A stretch of 64,000 nucleotides of DNA from Panulirus ornatus (taxonomy: Eukaryota; Arthropoda; Malacostraca; Decapoda; Palinuridae). Made by a program: the position numbers and the translations under genes. The notes under the pieces are model-generated. The model saw nothing but the letters and a program-made list of their open reading frames with translations, was not told where the DNA came from and made no database searches. This document shows, in pieces, positions 34,655-45,650 of this stretch. How positions within the stretch are numbered: the first letter of the stretch is position 1; each line of letters begins with the position of its first letter. Location of the stretch: positions 48,073,954 to 48,137,953 of the forward strand of contig NC_092234.1 of NCBI RefSeq assembly GCF_036320965.1, written 5' to 3'.

Positions 34655-34829
34655 ACAGAATATGAAAGGGTAAGAGATGCGTGGAAATAAAAAGAGTGTG
34701 GTTGAGAGAGCAGAAGGTGTGTTGAAATGGTTTGGACATATGGAGAGAATGAGTGAGGAGAGATTGATAAAGAGGATATATGTGCCGGAGGTGGAGGGAA
34801 CAAGGAGAAGCGGGAGACCAAATTGGAGG
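34655..34829 (+). mobile_element. Family A LINE RT C-terminal fragment
   Basis: Matches 1252-1424 of copy 1: GGGTAAGAGA, GTGGAAATAAAAAGAGTGTG, TGAAATGGTTTGGACATATG, GAGAGATTGATAAAGAGGAT and GGGAGACCAAATTGGAGGT. The Arg codon AGA is intact where copy 1 has TGA. It breaks at GGAGGT and the next base starts the GGTACGACC array. Confidence 0.92.
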
Positions 34830-34835
34830 TACGCT

Positions 34836-35120
34836 GTCCCTTGAGCACGACGGTACGACCCTAGATCACGACGGTACGACCCTTGAGCACGACGGTACGA
34901 CCCTTGAGCACGACGGTATGACCCTTGAGCACGACGGTACGACCCTAGATCACGACGGTATGACCTTTGAGTACGACCATACGTTGACCCTTAAGCACGA
35001 CGAGAACAACCCGTGATCACGACCGTACATTTGACCCTTAAGGACGAGTACGACCCTTGAGCACGACCATACGTTGACCCTTAAGCAAGACGGGTACGAC
35101 TCTTAAGTATGAACCTGAAC
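34836..35120. repeat. GGTACGACC-core minisatellite, array 3
   Basis: Units of ACGACCCTTGAGCACGACGGT (first 20 bases ACGACCCTTGAGCACGACGG) and a CCTAGATCACGACGGTACG variant. The right half mixes in ACCATACGTTGACCCTTAAG units. Confidence 0.95.
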
Positions 35121-35239
35121 TTTGACCCAAAACCCTTCAGTGTTAGGTCAGAAGCCTTGGTCACTTCGTGCCAGGGGGTGTCGTACCCTCGTGTTCGCGG
35201 GTCGTACGCTCGTACTCAAAGCAGCGGGGGGTTCATACG

Positions 35240-35310
35240 TACCGTCGTGGCCCAGGGGGTTAAACACGGTGTCGCTGTCAATTTCTGGAGAACACGGGTT
35301 CGATTTCTAG
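35240..35310 (+). mobile_element. tRNA-like pol III promoter region, probable SINE head
   Basis: A box-like TGGCCCAGGGGGTTA at 35248-35262 and B box-like GGTTCGATTTC at 35297-35307, at tRNA-like spacing. No clear acceptor stem or terminator, so a tRNA-derived SINE relic rather than a tRNA gene. Confidence 0.5.
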
Positions 35311-35569
35311 TGTTGGTTTATTTGTCTCAGTAATTGTGTGTGTGTGTGTGTTTGTGTTTGTGTGTCTGTCTGTGGGGGGGGGGGTGTCCGGTGTGGGCCG
35401 TATGCCCCCCCACCCACCTCCTCCTCCTCCTCCTCACACACCATCCCCCCCATCCCCTCACCACCTGTTGTGACACCGTTTAAACGGTAGCGGCGTAGAT
35501 AACGGTACCGTTGTTGTGGCCCCTGTTGTGGCGACCAGGGGATTTACCGTTGTTAGCGTTGTTAGGGGC

Positions 35570-35571
<2 letters not shown>

Positions 35572-35629
<58 letters not shown>
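35572..35629. repeat. (GA)n microsatellite
   Basis: Pure tract. A GT-rich tract (35334-35352) and a G10 run lie upstream. Confidence 0.98.
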
Positions 35630-35631
<2 letters not shown>

Positions 35632-35716
35632 GTTGGTGTGTGTTAGCTTAAGGAAATTCATTATAGCCTTGCTTGTAGGCAGATCGAATGTGTGTGTGAT
35701 GAGTGGGTTTAGCTTT

Positions 35717-35720
<4 letters not shown>

Positions 35721-35796
<76 letters not shown>
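35721..35796. repeat. (TA)n microsatellite
   Basis: Followed by two copies of TTTAGCTTTTATTACGAA (about 35807-35862). Confidence 0.97.
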
Positions 35797-35800
<4 letters not shown>

Positions 35801-36034
35801 GGGAATTTAGCTTTTATTACGAATTCATCTTATTCACCGAGGGAAATTTAGCTTTTATTACGAAATCAACACATTTGCCAGAAAAAAAAAAGGAATTATT
35901 TAGCTTTATAACGATAACGTACGTAGTCTGTGGAGAATTCTTCATCTCTCATTACGAAAGCTAATGAGTCGTGTGGGCAAGACCTATTTGTTTTTCCCAC
36001 GACCCCTGCTTACCCTGCGTGGTACAGCTACCCC

Positions 36035-36530
36035 TGGCGCCTCCCTCCCTGCCTCCCTCATCCCTCGTCCCTCGTCCTCCGCCCACTCCCCTTCCGCACC
36101 TCTTCCCCTCCTTCGTCCTAGGATGGGAGGGGGAAGAGGTGTGGGGAAAGAGGGGAAGGGGGGGAGCGTGACGACCAGCTGGTGTCACCTTCCCCCTCCC
36201 CCCACCCCACCTCCTCTTCTTCCCCTCCCTCCCTCCCTCCCTCCCTCTCATCCCTCGTCCTAGGATGCTAAGGTATGGGGGGGAGGGGCCCCACTTCTTT
36301 CGCCCCCTCCCTCCTTCCCTCTCATCCCTCGTCCTAGGATGCTAGATGGGGGGAGGGGCCCCACTTCTTTCGCCCCCTCCCTCTCATCCCTCGTCCTAGG
36401 ATGCTAGATGTGGGGGATGGAGGGAGGAAGGAAAGGGGAGGTAACGACCAACTTCTTTCGCCCCTCCCTCTCATCCCTCATCCTAGGATGCTAGATGTGT
36501 GGGATGGGGGGAGGAAGGAGGGGAAGGTAA
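36035..36530. repeat. Pyrimidine-rich tandem repeat around CATCCCTCGTCCTAGGATGC
   Basis: Four clear units of about 85-95 bp: CTCATCCCTCGTCCTAGGAT, then G-rich GGGGGGAGGGGCCCCACTTC and CGCCCCTCCCTC. CCTAGG sits at the centre of a small palindrome, ATCCTAGGAT-like. Confidence 0.85.
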
Positions 36531-36889
36531 CGACCAACTGGTGTGTCCTCTCCCCACGCCACCCCACACCCCCACACACACCCTAGGACACGCTGTCTCC
36601 CTCCTCCTCCCCCTTCCTCCTCTTCCCCTCCTCTTCCCCCTCCTCTTCCCCCTCCTCCCCTCCCTATCCCTTAGGATGATCCCTGACGAGGAGGACGTGG
36701 CCGACGGGTCGTACGTCGGGTAATTACAGCAGGCCCAGCCGACCATTGACGTGGCTAATGGAATTCTGGAGGTGTGTGTGTGGGGGGAGATTGGTGGGGG
36801 GGTGTTCGTCTTGCTGGCCTTACCTGCTGGTTACTGCCGTCTCTCCCAGGGTCTTATGGCCCGGGCCACCCGCTGTGGCCCGGGCCATC

Positions 36890-37150
36890 TGGGTGTAGGG
36901 CTGTGGGGATGACAACTATGTGTAGTTGGTCTTCTAGGTGTAGGGCTGTGGGCTGACCATCTGTGTGTAGATGGTCTTCTGGGTGTAGGGCTGTGGGCTG
37001 ACTATCTGGGTGTAGGGCTGTGGGCTGACCATCTGGGTGTAGGGCTGTGGGCTGACCATCTGGGTGTAGGGCTGTGGGCTGACCATCTGGGTGTAGAGCT
37101 GTGGGTTGACCATCTGGGTGTAGATGGTCTTCTGGGTGTAGGGCTGTGGT
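36890..37150. repeat. Minisatellite, 27 bp unit, CTGGGTGTAGGGCTGTGGGC
   Basis: About 8 units with TGACCAT linkers; two units carry TAGATGGTCTT instead. Confidence 0.94.
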
Positions 37151-37515
37151 CTGTTTCTATGGTTTCAATTTCAACAGTTCCTTGAGTCCAGTTTTAACTA
37201 GATTTTTAAGTTCCATCTCATATTTCCTTGGGTCCATCTAAAATTTTTATGGTTCCAATTTAAATTTCATTGGTTCCATTTAAATTTCATTGGTTCCAAT
37301 TCAAATTTTCGTGGTTCCAATTCAAATTTTCGTGGTTCCAATTTAAATTTCCTTGGATCCAATTCCAATTTCTTTGGTTACAATTTAAATTTTCTGGTTC
37401 CAATGTAAATTTTCCTTGATTCCAATTTAAATGTTTGTGGTTCCAATTTAAAATTTTGGTGGTTCCAATTTAAAATTTTCCTATTATCCATTTAAACAGT
37501 TTCTTGGGCTCCAAT
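37150..37515. repeat. Degenerate AT-rich repeat, about 23-27 bp unit
   Basis: About 13 units around GGTTCCAATTTAAATTT. Confidence 0.85.
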
Positions 37516-37821
37516 TTGAACTATTTCTTCATCCAGACATTCTAAAATTTCCATGGAAAGCAAACACTGCATCAATTATCCCACTAATTACCTCCGTGAT
37601 TATCCAATTAGCCCAACTCCCGTGTTTGGCCCAGGTTGCCCATAATTTACATTGATAATTGGCTGGAACCGAAGGTCAAATTTGATTTATATTTTGTCGT
37701 TTAATTGAGGTAATTAGACTGGCGAGGATATTTTCTTGTGACATACCTGTAGTGATTATGGTACGTGGTGGACAAAGGTACGACCATTGTCTTCCCGATG
37801 ATAAACTGGCTACTAAGAAGA
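37516..37821. other. Unassigned stretch
   Basis: AT-rich, no feature recognised. Confidence 0.35.
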
Positions 37822-38480
37822 CGACACGACCCACCTTGAACACGACGACACGACCCTCCCATTGAGCACGACGACACGACCACGACCCCCTTGAGCACGA
37901 CGACACGACCCCCTTGAGCACGACGACACGACCCCCCTTGAGCACGAAGACACGACCCCCCCTTGAGTACGACGACACGACTCTCATTGAACACGACGAC
38001 ACGACCCACCTTGAACACGACGACACGACCTCCCATTGAGCACGACGATACGACCCCCTTGAGTGCGACGACACGACCCCCCTTGAGTACGAGGAGACGA
38101 CCCCCCCATTGAACACGACAGTACGACTCCCATTGAACACGACGACACGACTCCATTGAACACGACGACACGATCCCCCCGTTGAGCACGACGACACGAC
38201 CCCCCCTTGAGCACGACGACACGACCAACTTTGAGCACGACGACATGACCCCCATTGAGCACGACGGCACGACTCCCATTGAGCATGACGACACGACTCC
38301 CATTGAACACGACGACACGACCCCCCCTTGAACACAACCACACGACCCCCCTTGAGCACAACCACACGACCCCCCTTGAGCACGACCACACTACCCCCCT
38401 TAAGCACGACGACACGACCCCGCCTCCCTTGAACACGACGGCACGACCCCAATGAGCGCGACGGCACGACCTGAGGGCAT
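37822..38480. repeat. GGTACGACC-related minisatellite, array 4 (ACACGACC form)
   Basis: About 28 units of 21-24 bp: GAGCACGACGACACGACC then CCCCTT or CCCATT. Consensus differs from array 3 by ACACGACC for GGTACGACC. Frames of over 200 codons on the minus strand are periodic (SSCS, RRVQ, RRAQ) and artefactual. Confidence 0.94.
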
Positions 38481-38526
38481 GGTCGTGCCCTGGGATTCGA
38501 GGATGGTTTCTGGGTTTATTATATCT

Positions 38527-38580
38527 ATCACTGAACAACAGCAACAACGACAACAACAACGACAACAACGACAACATCAT
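38527..38580. repeat. (AAC/GAC)n trinucleotide repeat
   Basis: AACAACGACAACAACAACGA and continuation. Confidence 0.9.
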
Positions 38581-39047
38581 AGACGACAAGAACACTGTGT
38601 TTACTGAGGTCCGGCCCAGTGTTACCAACTCCCACCCAGACGTTCCGCCCTTCCTCCTCCACACTTCCCTCACGACTCCCGTGTCGCCCTCCGCCCCGCC
38701 CCGCCCATACGTCCCCCACACCCACACACCCTTCATATCTGGCTACACCGCCGCTCGCTCGCGCCTTATCTCTTATCTCCCGGGGGAAAGACGGTTGTAA
38801 AAGTTGAGCATTTAATGTGTCGTTGATGGCGGGGCGGGTTGGAGGGGGTGTTGTCGTCGATGGCGGGGTGGAACGTCTTGGCTCCGGGGGGCGGCGGGCG
38901 GCGGGCTGCGGGCTTGACCAGGGGGGTGGTTTCGTGGCTGTAATGGACGAAGGCAAAAACTTGTTTATCTCCTGCAGCAGGTGACGGCCGCTGCCGTGGC
39001 AACGCTGCTCTCGTAAAGGTGGTGAATGGCTTTACCTGGCAACCCTG

Positions 39048-39850
39048 CCTCTCCTCCCTCCTCCCTCCTTCCCTCCTTCCCTCCCCCACAGTTGGTACCT
39101 CTACTCCCTCCTTCCCTCCCCCACACAGCTGGTACCCTATTCCTCCCTCTCCCTCCACAGCTGGGACCCAATCCCTCCCTTCCCTTACAGCTGGGACCCA
39201 ATCCCTCCCTTCCCTCACAGCTGGGACCCAATCCCTCCCTCTCCCCCACAGCTGGGACCCTATGCCTCCCTCTCCCCCACAGCTGGGACCCTATCCCTCC
39301 TTCTCCCTCACAGCTGGGACCCAATCCCTCCCTCTCCTCCACAGCTGGGACCCTATCCCTCCCTCTCCCCCCACAGCTGGGACCCAATTCCTCCCTTCCC
39401 CCACAGCTGGGACCCTATCCCTCCCTCTCCCCCCACAGCTGGGACCCAATCCCTCCCTTCCCTTACAGCTGGGACCCAATCCCTCCCTTCCCCCACAGCT
39501 GGGACCCAATTCCTCCCTTTCCCCCACAGCTGGGACCCAATCCCTCCCTTCCCCCACAGCTGGGACCCTATCCCTCCCACCCTCCACAGCTGGGACTCTA
39601 TGCCTCCCTCCCTCCACAGCTGGTACCCATTCCCTCTTTCCCTCCCCTACAGCTGGTACCCTTTCCCTGCCTCCCTCACAGATGGTACATGTCCCTTCCT
39701 ACCCCCTCAGCTGGTACTTACTCTCCCTTCCTTCCTTCCCTTACAGATGGTGCCTGACCCTCCCTCTCCCCCCACAGCTGGTATCTGCCCTTCCTTTCCT
39801 CCCCCGTAGATGGTACCAGCCCCGTCCTCCACCCCTCCTCAGATGGTACC
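39048..39850. repeat. Minisatellite, 29-30 bp unit, CCCCACAGCTGGGACCCAAT
   Basis: About 27 units: pyrimidine run CCCTCCCTTCC, then CCACAG, then CTGGGACCC (AAT or TAT). The right third changes to CTGGTACC and GATGGTACC. Each unit ends its pyrimidine run with CAG, a 3' splice acceptor look-alike. A 282-codon plus frame is read-through. Confidence 0.95.
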
Positions 39851-41025
39851 TTCTCCTCCCACAGTAAGGTACCTTATCCTTCCACATTTAGGTACCTTCC
39901 CCTCCCACAGTAAGGTACCTTCCCCTCCCACAGTAAGGTACCTTCCCCTCCCACAGTAAGGTACCTTCCCCTCCCACATTAAGGTACCTTCCCCTCCCAC
40001 AGTAAGGTACCGGGTCGTACCACAGTAAGGTACCTTCCCCTCCCACAGTAAGGTACCTTCCCCTCCCACAGTAAGATACCGGGCCGTCCTACAGTAAAGT
40101 ACCTTCTCCTCCCACAGTAAGGTACCGGACCGTACCACAGTAAGATACCGGGTCGTACCACAGTAAGGTACCTTCCCCTCCCACAGTAAGGTGCCTTCCC
40201 CTCCCACAGTAAGGTACCTTCCCCTCCCACAGTAAGGTACCTTCCCCTCCCACAGTAAGGTACCTTCCCCTCCCACTGTAAGGTACCTTCTCCTCCCACA
40301 GCAAGGTACCTTCTCCTCCCACAGTAAGATACCTTCCCCTCCCACAGTAAGGTACCTTCCCCTCCCACAGTAAGGTACCTTCTCCTCCCACAGTAAGGTA
40401 CCTTCCCCTCCCACAGTAAGGTACCTTCCCCTCCCACAGTAAGGTACCGGGTCGTACCACAGTAAGGTACCTTCCCCTCCCACAGTAAGGTACCTTCTCC
40501 CACAGTAAGGTACCTTCCCCTCCCACAGTAAGGTACCTTCCCCTCCCACAGTAAGGTACCTTCCCCTCCCACAGTAAGGTACCTTCCCCTCCCATAGTAA
40601 GGTACCTTCCCCTCCCACAGTAAGGTACCGGGTCGTACCACAGTAAGGTACCTTCCTCTCCCACAGTAAGGTACCTTCCCCTCCCACAGTAAGGTACCTT
40701 CCCCTCCCATAGTAAGGTACCTTCCCCTCCCACAGTAAGGTACCTTCCCCTCCCACAGTAAGGTACCTTCCCCTCCCACAGTAAGGTACCTTCCCCTCCC
40801 ACAGTAAGGTACCTTCCCCTCCCACAGTAAGGTACCTTCCCCTCCCACAGTAAGGTACCTTCCCCTCCCACAGTAAGGTACCTTCCCTTCCCACAGTAAG
40901 GTACCTTCCCCTCCCACAGTAAGGTACCTTCCCCTCCCACAGTAAGGTACCTTCCCCTCCCACAGTAAGGTACCTTCCCATCCCACAGTAAGGTACCTTC
41001 CCCTCCCACAGTAAGGTACCGGGTG
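39850..41025. repeat. Minisatellite, 23 bp unit, core CCTTCCCCTCCCACAGTAAG
   Basis: About 50 units, each followed by GTA. Six units have the variant CCGGGTCGTACCACAG (about 40008, 40118, 40148, 40445, 40627 and 41018). Because 23 is not a multiple of 3, the minus frames of 344-439 codons cycle through three phases (GRGRYLTV, GGEGTLLW, EGKVPYC), showing there is simply no stop in any phase. Confidence 0.97.
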
Positions 41026-41094
41026 TGTACCGGGTCCCTCCAGTACCACCTGCCTGCTGGGGGCCTGGCTGTACTGGTCGCTCTCCTCCCCAGT

Positions 41095-41180
41095 ACACCA
41101 GGGTATCTCTCCCCACTCCCCACTCCTCACTCCCCACTCCCCACTCCTCACTCCCCACTCCTCACTCCCCACAGTGAGGT
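41095..41180. repeat. Short repeat ACTCCCCACTCCTC
   Basis: Six units of 7-14 bp, after a small unassigned spacer (41026-41094). Confidence 0.85.
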
Positions 41181-41229
41181 ACCTGCTGCCTTCCCCCTCC
41201 CCACTCCCCATCACCCGCTACACCCACCA

Positions 41230-41695
41230 CCCAGTCCTATTACACCCATGCTACACCCACCACCTACCCCTGGTATACAGCCACACCACCACCCAGCCCT
41301 GGTACACCCACCACCCACACTTAGTACACGTACACAATATCCCACCCCTAGTACACCCACACCACCCACCCCTGGTACACTCAGCCCAGTTACACCGAGC
41401 CATGGTACACCCATACCTGGTACACCCAGCCCTGGTACACCCATACCTGGTACACCCAGCGCTGGTACACCCACCCCTGGTACACCCAGACCTGGTACAC
41501 CCAGACCTGGTACACCCATCCCTAGTACACTTAGCCCTAGTACACTCATACCTGATACACCCATACCCGGTACACTTAGCCCTGACACACCCATCCCTGG
41601 TACACCCATCCCTGGTACACCCATCCCTGGTACACCCATCCCTGGTACACCCAGCCCTGGTACACCCAGCCCTGGTACACCCATCCCTGGTACTC
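41230..41695. repeat. Minisatellite, 15 bp unit CCTGGTACACCCATC
   Basis: About 28 units with CATC, CAGC, CATAC variants; the left part is more divergent and longer-spaced. A 15 bp unit gives 5-residue periodic false frames on both strands. Confidence 0.95.
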
Positions 41696-41794
41696 AGGTG
41701 GGATTACCACACTAAATCTTGAACGCGTCCCTCGTAAAATTGACAGAGGTTGACAGTAATGACCCCCCCCCCCCAGGCAGCCGTGGGAAACTGT

Positions 41795-42015
41795 CTTGAA
41801 CTCTCCCTCATCTCCTCATCCCTCATCTCCTCATCCCTCATCTTATCCCTCATCCCTCATCTCCTCATCCCTCATCTCCTTATCCCTCATCTCCTTATCC
41901 CTCATCTCCTCATCCCTCATCTCCTTATCCCTCATCTCCTCATCCCTCATCTCGTCATCCCTCATCTTCTCATCTCCTCATCCCTCATCTTATCCCTCAT
42001 CCCTCAATCCTCGTT
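41795..42015. repeat. Minisatellite, 15 bp class CTCATCCCTCATCTC
   Basis: About 14 units; CTTAT and CTCGT variants. Preceded by a C12 run at about 41763-41774. Confidence 0.94.
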
Positions 42016-42232
42016 TTCTTCTTAATTACTCATGCCTCATTTTTCCCTCAACTCGACTTCCACTTCCTCATCTTCCCTCCTCATGCGTTCTCCTCTTCCT
42101 CGTTTATTTTGCCTTCCTCATTACCCACTCATACTCCTCCTCCTCCTCCTCCTCATTACCCTCCCTCACTCCTCATGCGCATCAGAGGGAAGGCTCAGCG
42201 ACCAGAAAAAAAAATGATATCTTCGTAACGTA

Positions 42233-42526
42233 ACTCTTTGAACATTACTCTTTGAACATTACTCTTTGAACATTACTCTGAACATTACTCTTTGAACATT
42301 ACTCTTTGAACATTACTCTTTGAACATTACTCTTTGAACATTACTCTTTGAACATTACTCTTTGAACATTACTCTTTGAACATTACTCTTTGAACATTAC
42401 TCTTTGAACATTACTCTTTGAACATTACTCTTTGAACAGAACTCTTTGAACATTACTCTTTGAACATTACTCTTTGAACATTACTCTTTGAACATTACTC
42501 TTTGAACAGAACTCTTTGAACATTAT
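42233..42526. repeat. Minisatellite, 14 bp unit AACATTACTCTTTG
   Basis: About 21 nearly perfect units; two carry AACAGAACTCTTTG (42437 and 42507), one lacks the TTTG. Confidence 0.97.
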
Positions 42527-42569
42527 GATGAACGCGCAGGCGATTTTGATCGCGAAGGTCGTGGGCGTT

Positions 42570-42785
42570 TTTAAACAACGGCTGGATAAATGATTTAGTT
42601 AGTTATCTGCTGATAACAAAGGCTGGATAAATTATTTGATTAATTATCTGCTGATAACAACGGCTGGATAAATTATTTAATTAATTATCTGCTGATAACA
42701 ACGGCTGGATAAATTATTTAATTAATTATCTGCTGATAACAACGGCTGGATAAATTATTTAATTAGTTATCTGCTGATAACAACG
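42570..42785. repeat. Tandem repeat, 41-45 bp unit, five copies
   Basis: GGCTGGATAAATTATTTAAT then TAATTATCTGCTGATAACAAC (20 bases TAATTATCTGCTGATAACAA). Confidence 0.95.
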
Positions 42786-42999
42786 GGTTTGAGAGAGAGA
42801 GGGGCAGGTGCGCACCTTTGATCAATTAACTATGAAACACAAATTATTAACAGCTTCATTTATCGAATCTTCCCACCTTGCAGACTTCCCCCCTACTGTA
42901 TTACAACAGGGGAGAGAAACTTTGTCCACTTTCCTATAGAACGTCCGTGGCTGTATGTCCTCTGTGTGTTTTATGGGGTGGGTGGGTGTTCGTTAATCT

Positions 43000-43115
43000 G
43001 TTTTCCCAGTAGGTGATGGGGGAGGAGCCTTCTGCTGTTGTGCTGTGCTGTCTCCATCTATAGTGGTGGGTGTGAGGGAGAGGAGCCTCCTCTTCTACCA
43101 TCGTGTCTCCATCCC
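43000..43115. repeat. Inverted copy of the 12.6 kb minisatellite unit
   Basis: GGAGGAGCCTTCTGCTGTTG, CTGTCTCCATCTATAGTGGT and GAGGAGCCTCCT are the reverse complement of AGGAGGCTCC and ACCACTATAGATGGAGACAG in the 12600-13080 array. About two units. Confidence 0.88.
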
Positions 43116-43184
43116 TGGCCATTTACTCTTCACTCACGCTATCACCGAAATGTTCCCTCTATGTATATCGAGACAGATGAATGT

Positions 43185-43190
43185 AAACAC

Positions 43191-43255
<65 letters not shown>
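43185..43255. repeat. (CA)n microsatellite
   Basis: CACCCACCCACA lead-in, then a pure tract. Confidence 0.97.
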
Positions 43256-43364
43256 AAGAGATAATGTCGAGCGAGACAGGTGTTCTGTTATCTCTCACCC
43301 CTACACTCTCCTCCCCTGTACTCTCCCTCGTGCTTATCTCCCCCGACTTTGAGTCTTCCTTCCC

Positions 43365-43670
43365 TTGCCTCTCACCCCGCCCTTGCCTCTCACCCCAGCC
43401 TTGCCTCTCGCCCCGCCCTTGGATCTCACCCCGCCTTGCCTCTCGACCCGCTCTTGGATCTCGCCCCAGCCTTGCCTCTCACCCCGCCTTTGGATCTCGC
43501 CCCAGCCTTGCCTCTCACCCCGCCCTTGAATCTCATCCCGCCCTTGGATCTCACCCCGCCCTTGGATCTCGCCCCAGCCTCGCTTCTCGCCCCGCCCTCG
43601 CCTCTCGCCCCGCCCTTGGATCTCGCCCCGCCCTTGCTCCTCGCCTCGCCCTTTGCTTCTCTCCCCCTAC
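43365..43670. repeat. Minisatellite, 18 bp class, TTGCCTCTCACCCCGCCC
   Basis: About 16 units alternating TTGCCTCTC and TTGGATCTC with ACCCCG/GCCCCA linkers. It grades into C-rich sequence with long C runs (about 43776, 43840). Confidence 0.93.
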
Positions 43671-43971
43671 CCCCCTGCCCTTGCCTCTCCCCCTCGGCCT
43701 TGCCTCACCCCGCTTATGCCTCTCATCCAGGCCTTGCCTCTCACCCTCTGTCTTCTCCCAGTGCCCTGCCCCAGCCTCCCCCCCCCCTTCCTCCTCCACT
43801 TGCCTCTCCCCATGCCATGCCCTGCCCTGCCCGCGCCACTCCCCCCCCCCCCCCCCTGCCCCAGCCCTTGCCTCTCCCTCGGTGCCCGCCCAGCCCCCAT
43901 GCCTCTTCCCCAGTGCCCCTCCTGTCCTCACTCGAACCATTTTTCCCCCAGTGTGAGAGCCCGGCTCCTGG

Positions 43972-44365
<394 letters not shown>

Positions 44366-44495
44366 CTGCTCTATCATCCTATCTCCATCTATGTGGCTGA
44401 AGAAGACACAGCAGGACAGAAGACACACCTTAGACAGAAGACTGGACGGATGATGGCCGAGGACAGTTGGCCAGAAACCGAGATTAGACAGATGT

Positions 44496-44497
<2 letters not shown>

Positions 44498-44545
<48 letters not shown>
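44498..44545. repeat. (GT)n microsatellite
   Basis: Pure tract. Confidence 0.97.
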
Positions 44546-44546
<1 letters not shown>

Positions 44547-44744
44547 TGGTAGGGGAGGATAAGGACGTTGTGAAGCATGCAGGGCGACCAGCTGGTCGAC
44601 TGTGGCACCATCTGGTCGAGGAGTGGTTGACAGGTGTTATCTCCCTGTCTCTGTTGACGGTCCAGCACGTGATGATTCGTTAAGCTCCCCGCCACACATT
44701 TTCCTCCTCCCAGTTTCTCCCCAACTCTATCTTCCTCCTCCCTC

Positions 44745-45120
44745 TTCCCTCATCTCCCCACCACATATACTTCCACTCTAACCCCTGATCTCCCCACCAC
44801 ATATATTTCCACCCTCACCCCTCATCTCCCCACCACATATACTTCCACTCTAACCCCTGATCTCCCCGCCACGTATATTTCCACCCTCTCCCCTCATCTC
44901 CCCGCCATATATATTTCCACCCTCACCCCTCATCTCCCTGCCACATATATTTCCACTCTCACCCCTCATCTCCCCACCACATATACTTCCACCCTCACCC
45001 CTCATCTACCCGCCACATATACTTCCTAACCCCTCATCTCCCCACCACATATACTTCCACCCTCACCCCTCATCTCCCCACCACCTCATATACATCCACC
45101 CTCACCCCGTCATATACACC
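44745..45120. repeat. Minisatellite, about 36 bp unit, CCCCTCATCTCCCCACCACA
   Basis: About 10 units with TATATTTCCAC or TATACTTCCAC plus CCTCA. Confidence 0.93.
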
Positions 45121-45650
45121 ACAACACATCCTCCCCACCCTCTACCCTCCTCCTCCTCCTCATCCTCCTCATCTCCCCACCACCGCCACACATCCTCCCC
45201 CACCGTCTCGCGGCCACCCCGGGCCCAGATAAGGCTAGTGTCTTCCCTTGTTAGCCCGGCCCGTGTGTGTGTGTCTGGGAGTCGCTCTTAAATAGGGGGA
45301 GGGGAGTAGGGGGGAGGGGGGGGGTACGTAGGTTGGGGAGTAGGGGTGGGTGGGGAGCGGAGTGAGGGTGAGAGGGGGGGGTAGCGCTCTTATCGGGCCG
45401 TCCACGATGGAGAGCGATGATAGGCGCGTCGTGTTTTGACTTCCACTCTCATTCCCCACCCCTCACCCCCCTCACCCCTCACCCCTCACCCCACCTCAAG
45501 GATGGTTATCGTACGCGTGGAAGCCGTCCCCGTTGTCGTCACCGCCCCACACACACCCCACACACCCCCTTTCCTTCCTCCCCCCTCCTCCTCCACACCC
45601 CACACCCCCCCCCCATCATCTGCTGGGGGGGTGATATTAGGACTTAATTA
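45121..45650. other. C-rich and G-rich low-complexity stretch
   Basis: G-rich centre (45294-45390, GGGGGGAGGGGGGGGGTACG) and C/A-rich right part. No gene recognised. Confidence 0.5.

Noticed and set aside
37676..38467. Open frames of 205-263 codons on the minus strand, Ser/Cys/Arg rich
   Set aside because: Repeat array 4 of the GGTACGACC family read as codons; cysteine pattern follows unit length, not a protein fold.
39839..41158. Open frame of 439 codons on the minus strand with repeated GRGRYLTV and EGKVPYC peptides
   Set aside because: It is the 23 bp minisatellite read through; all three minus frames stay open and cycle the same three peptides, so there is no selected reading frame.
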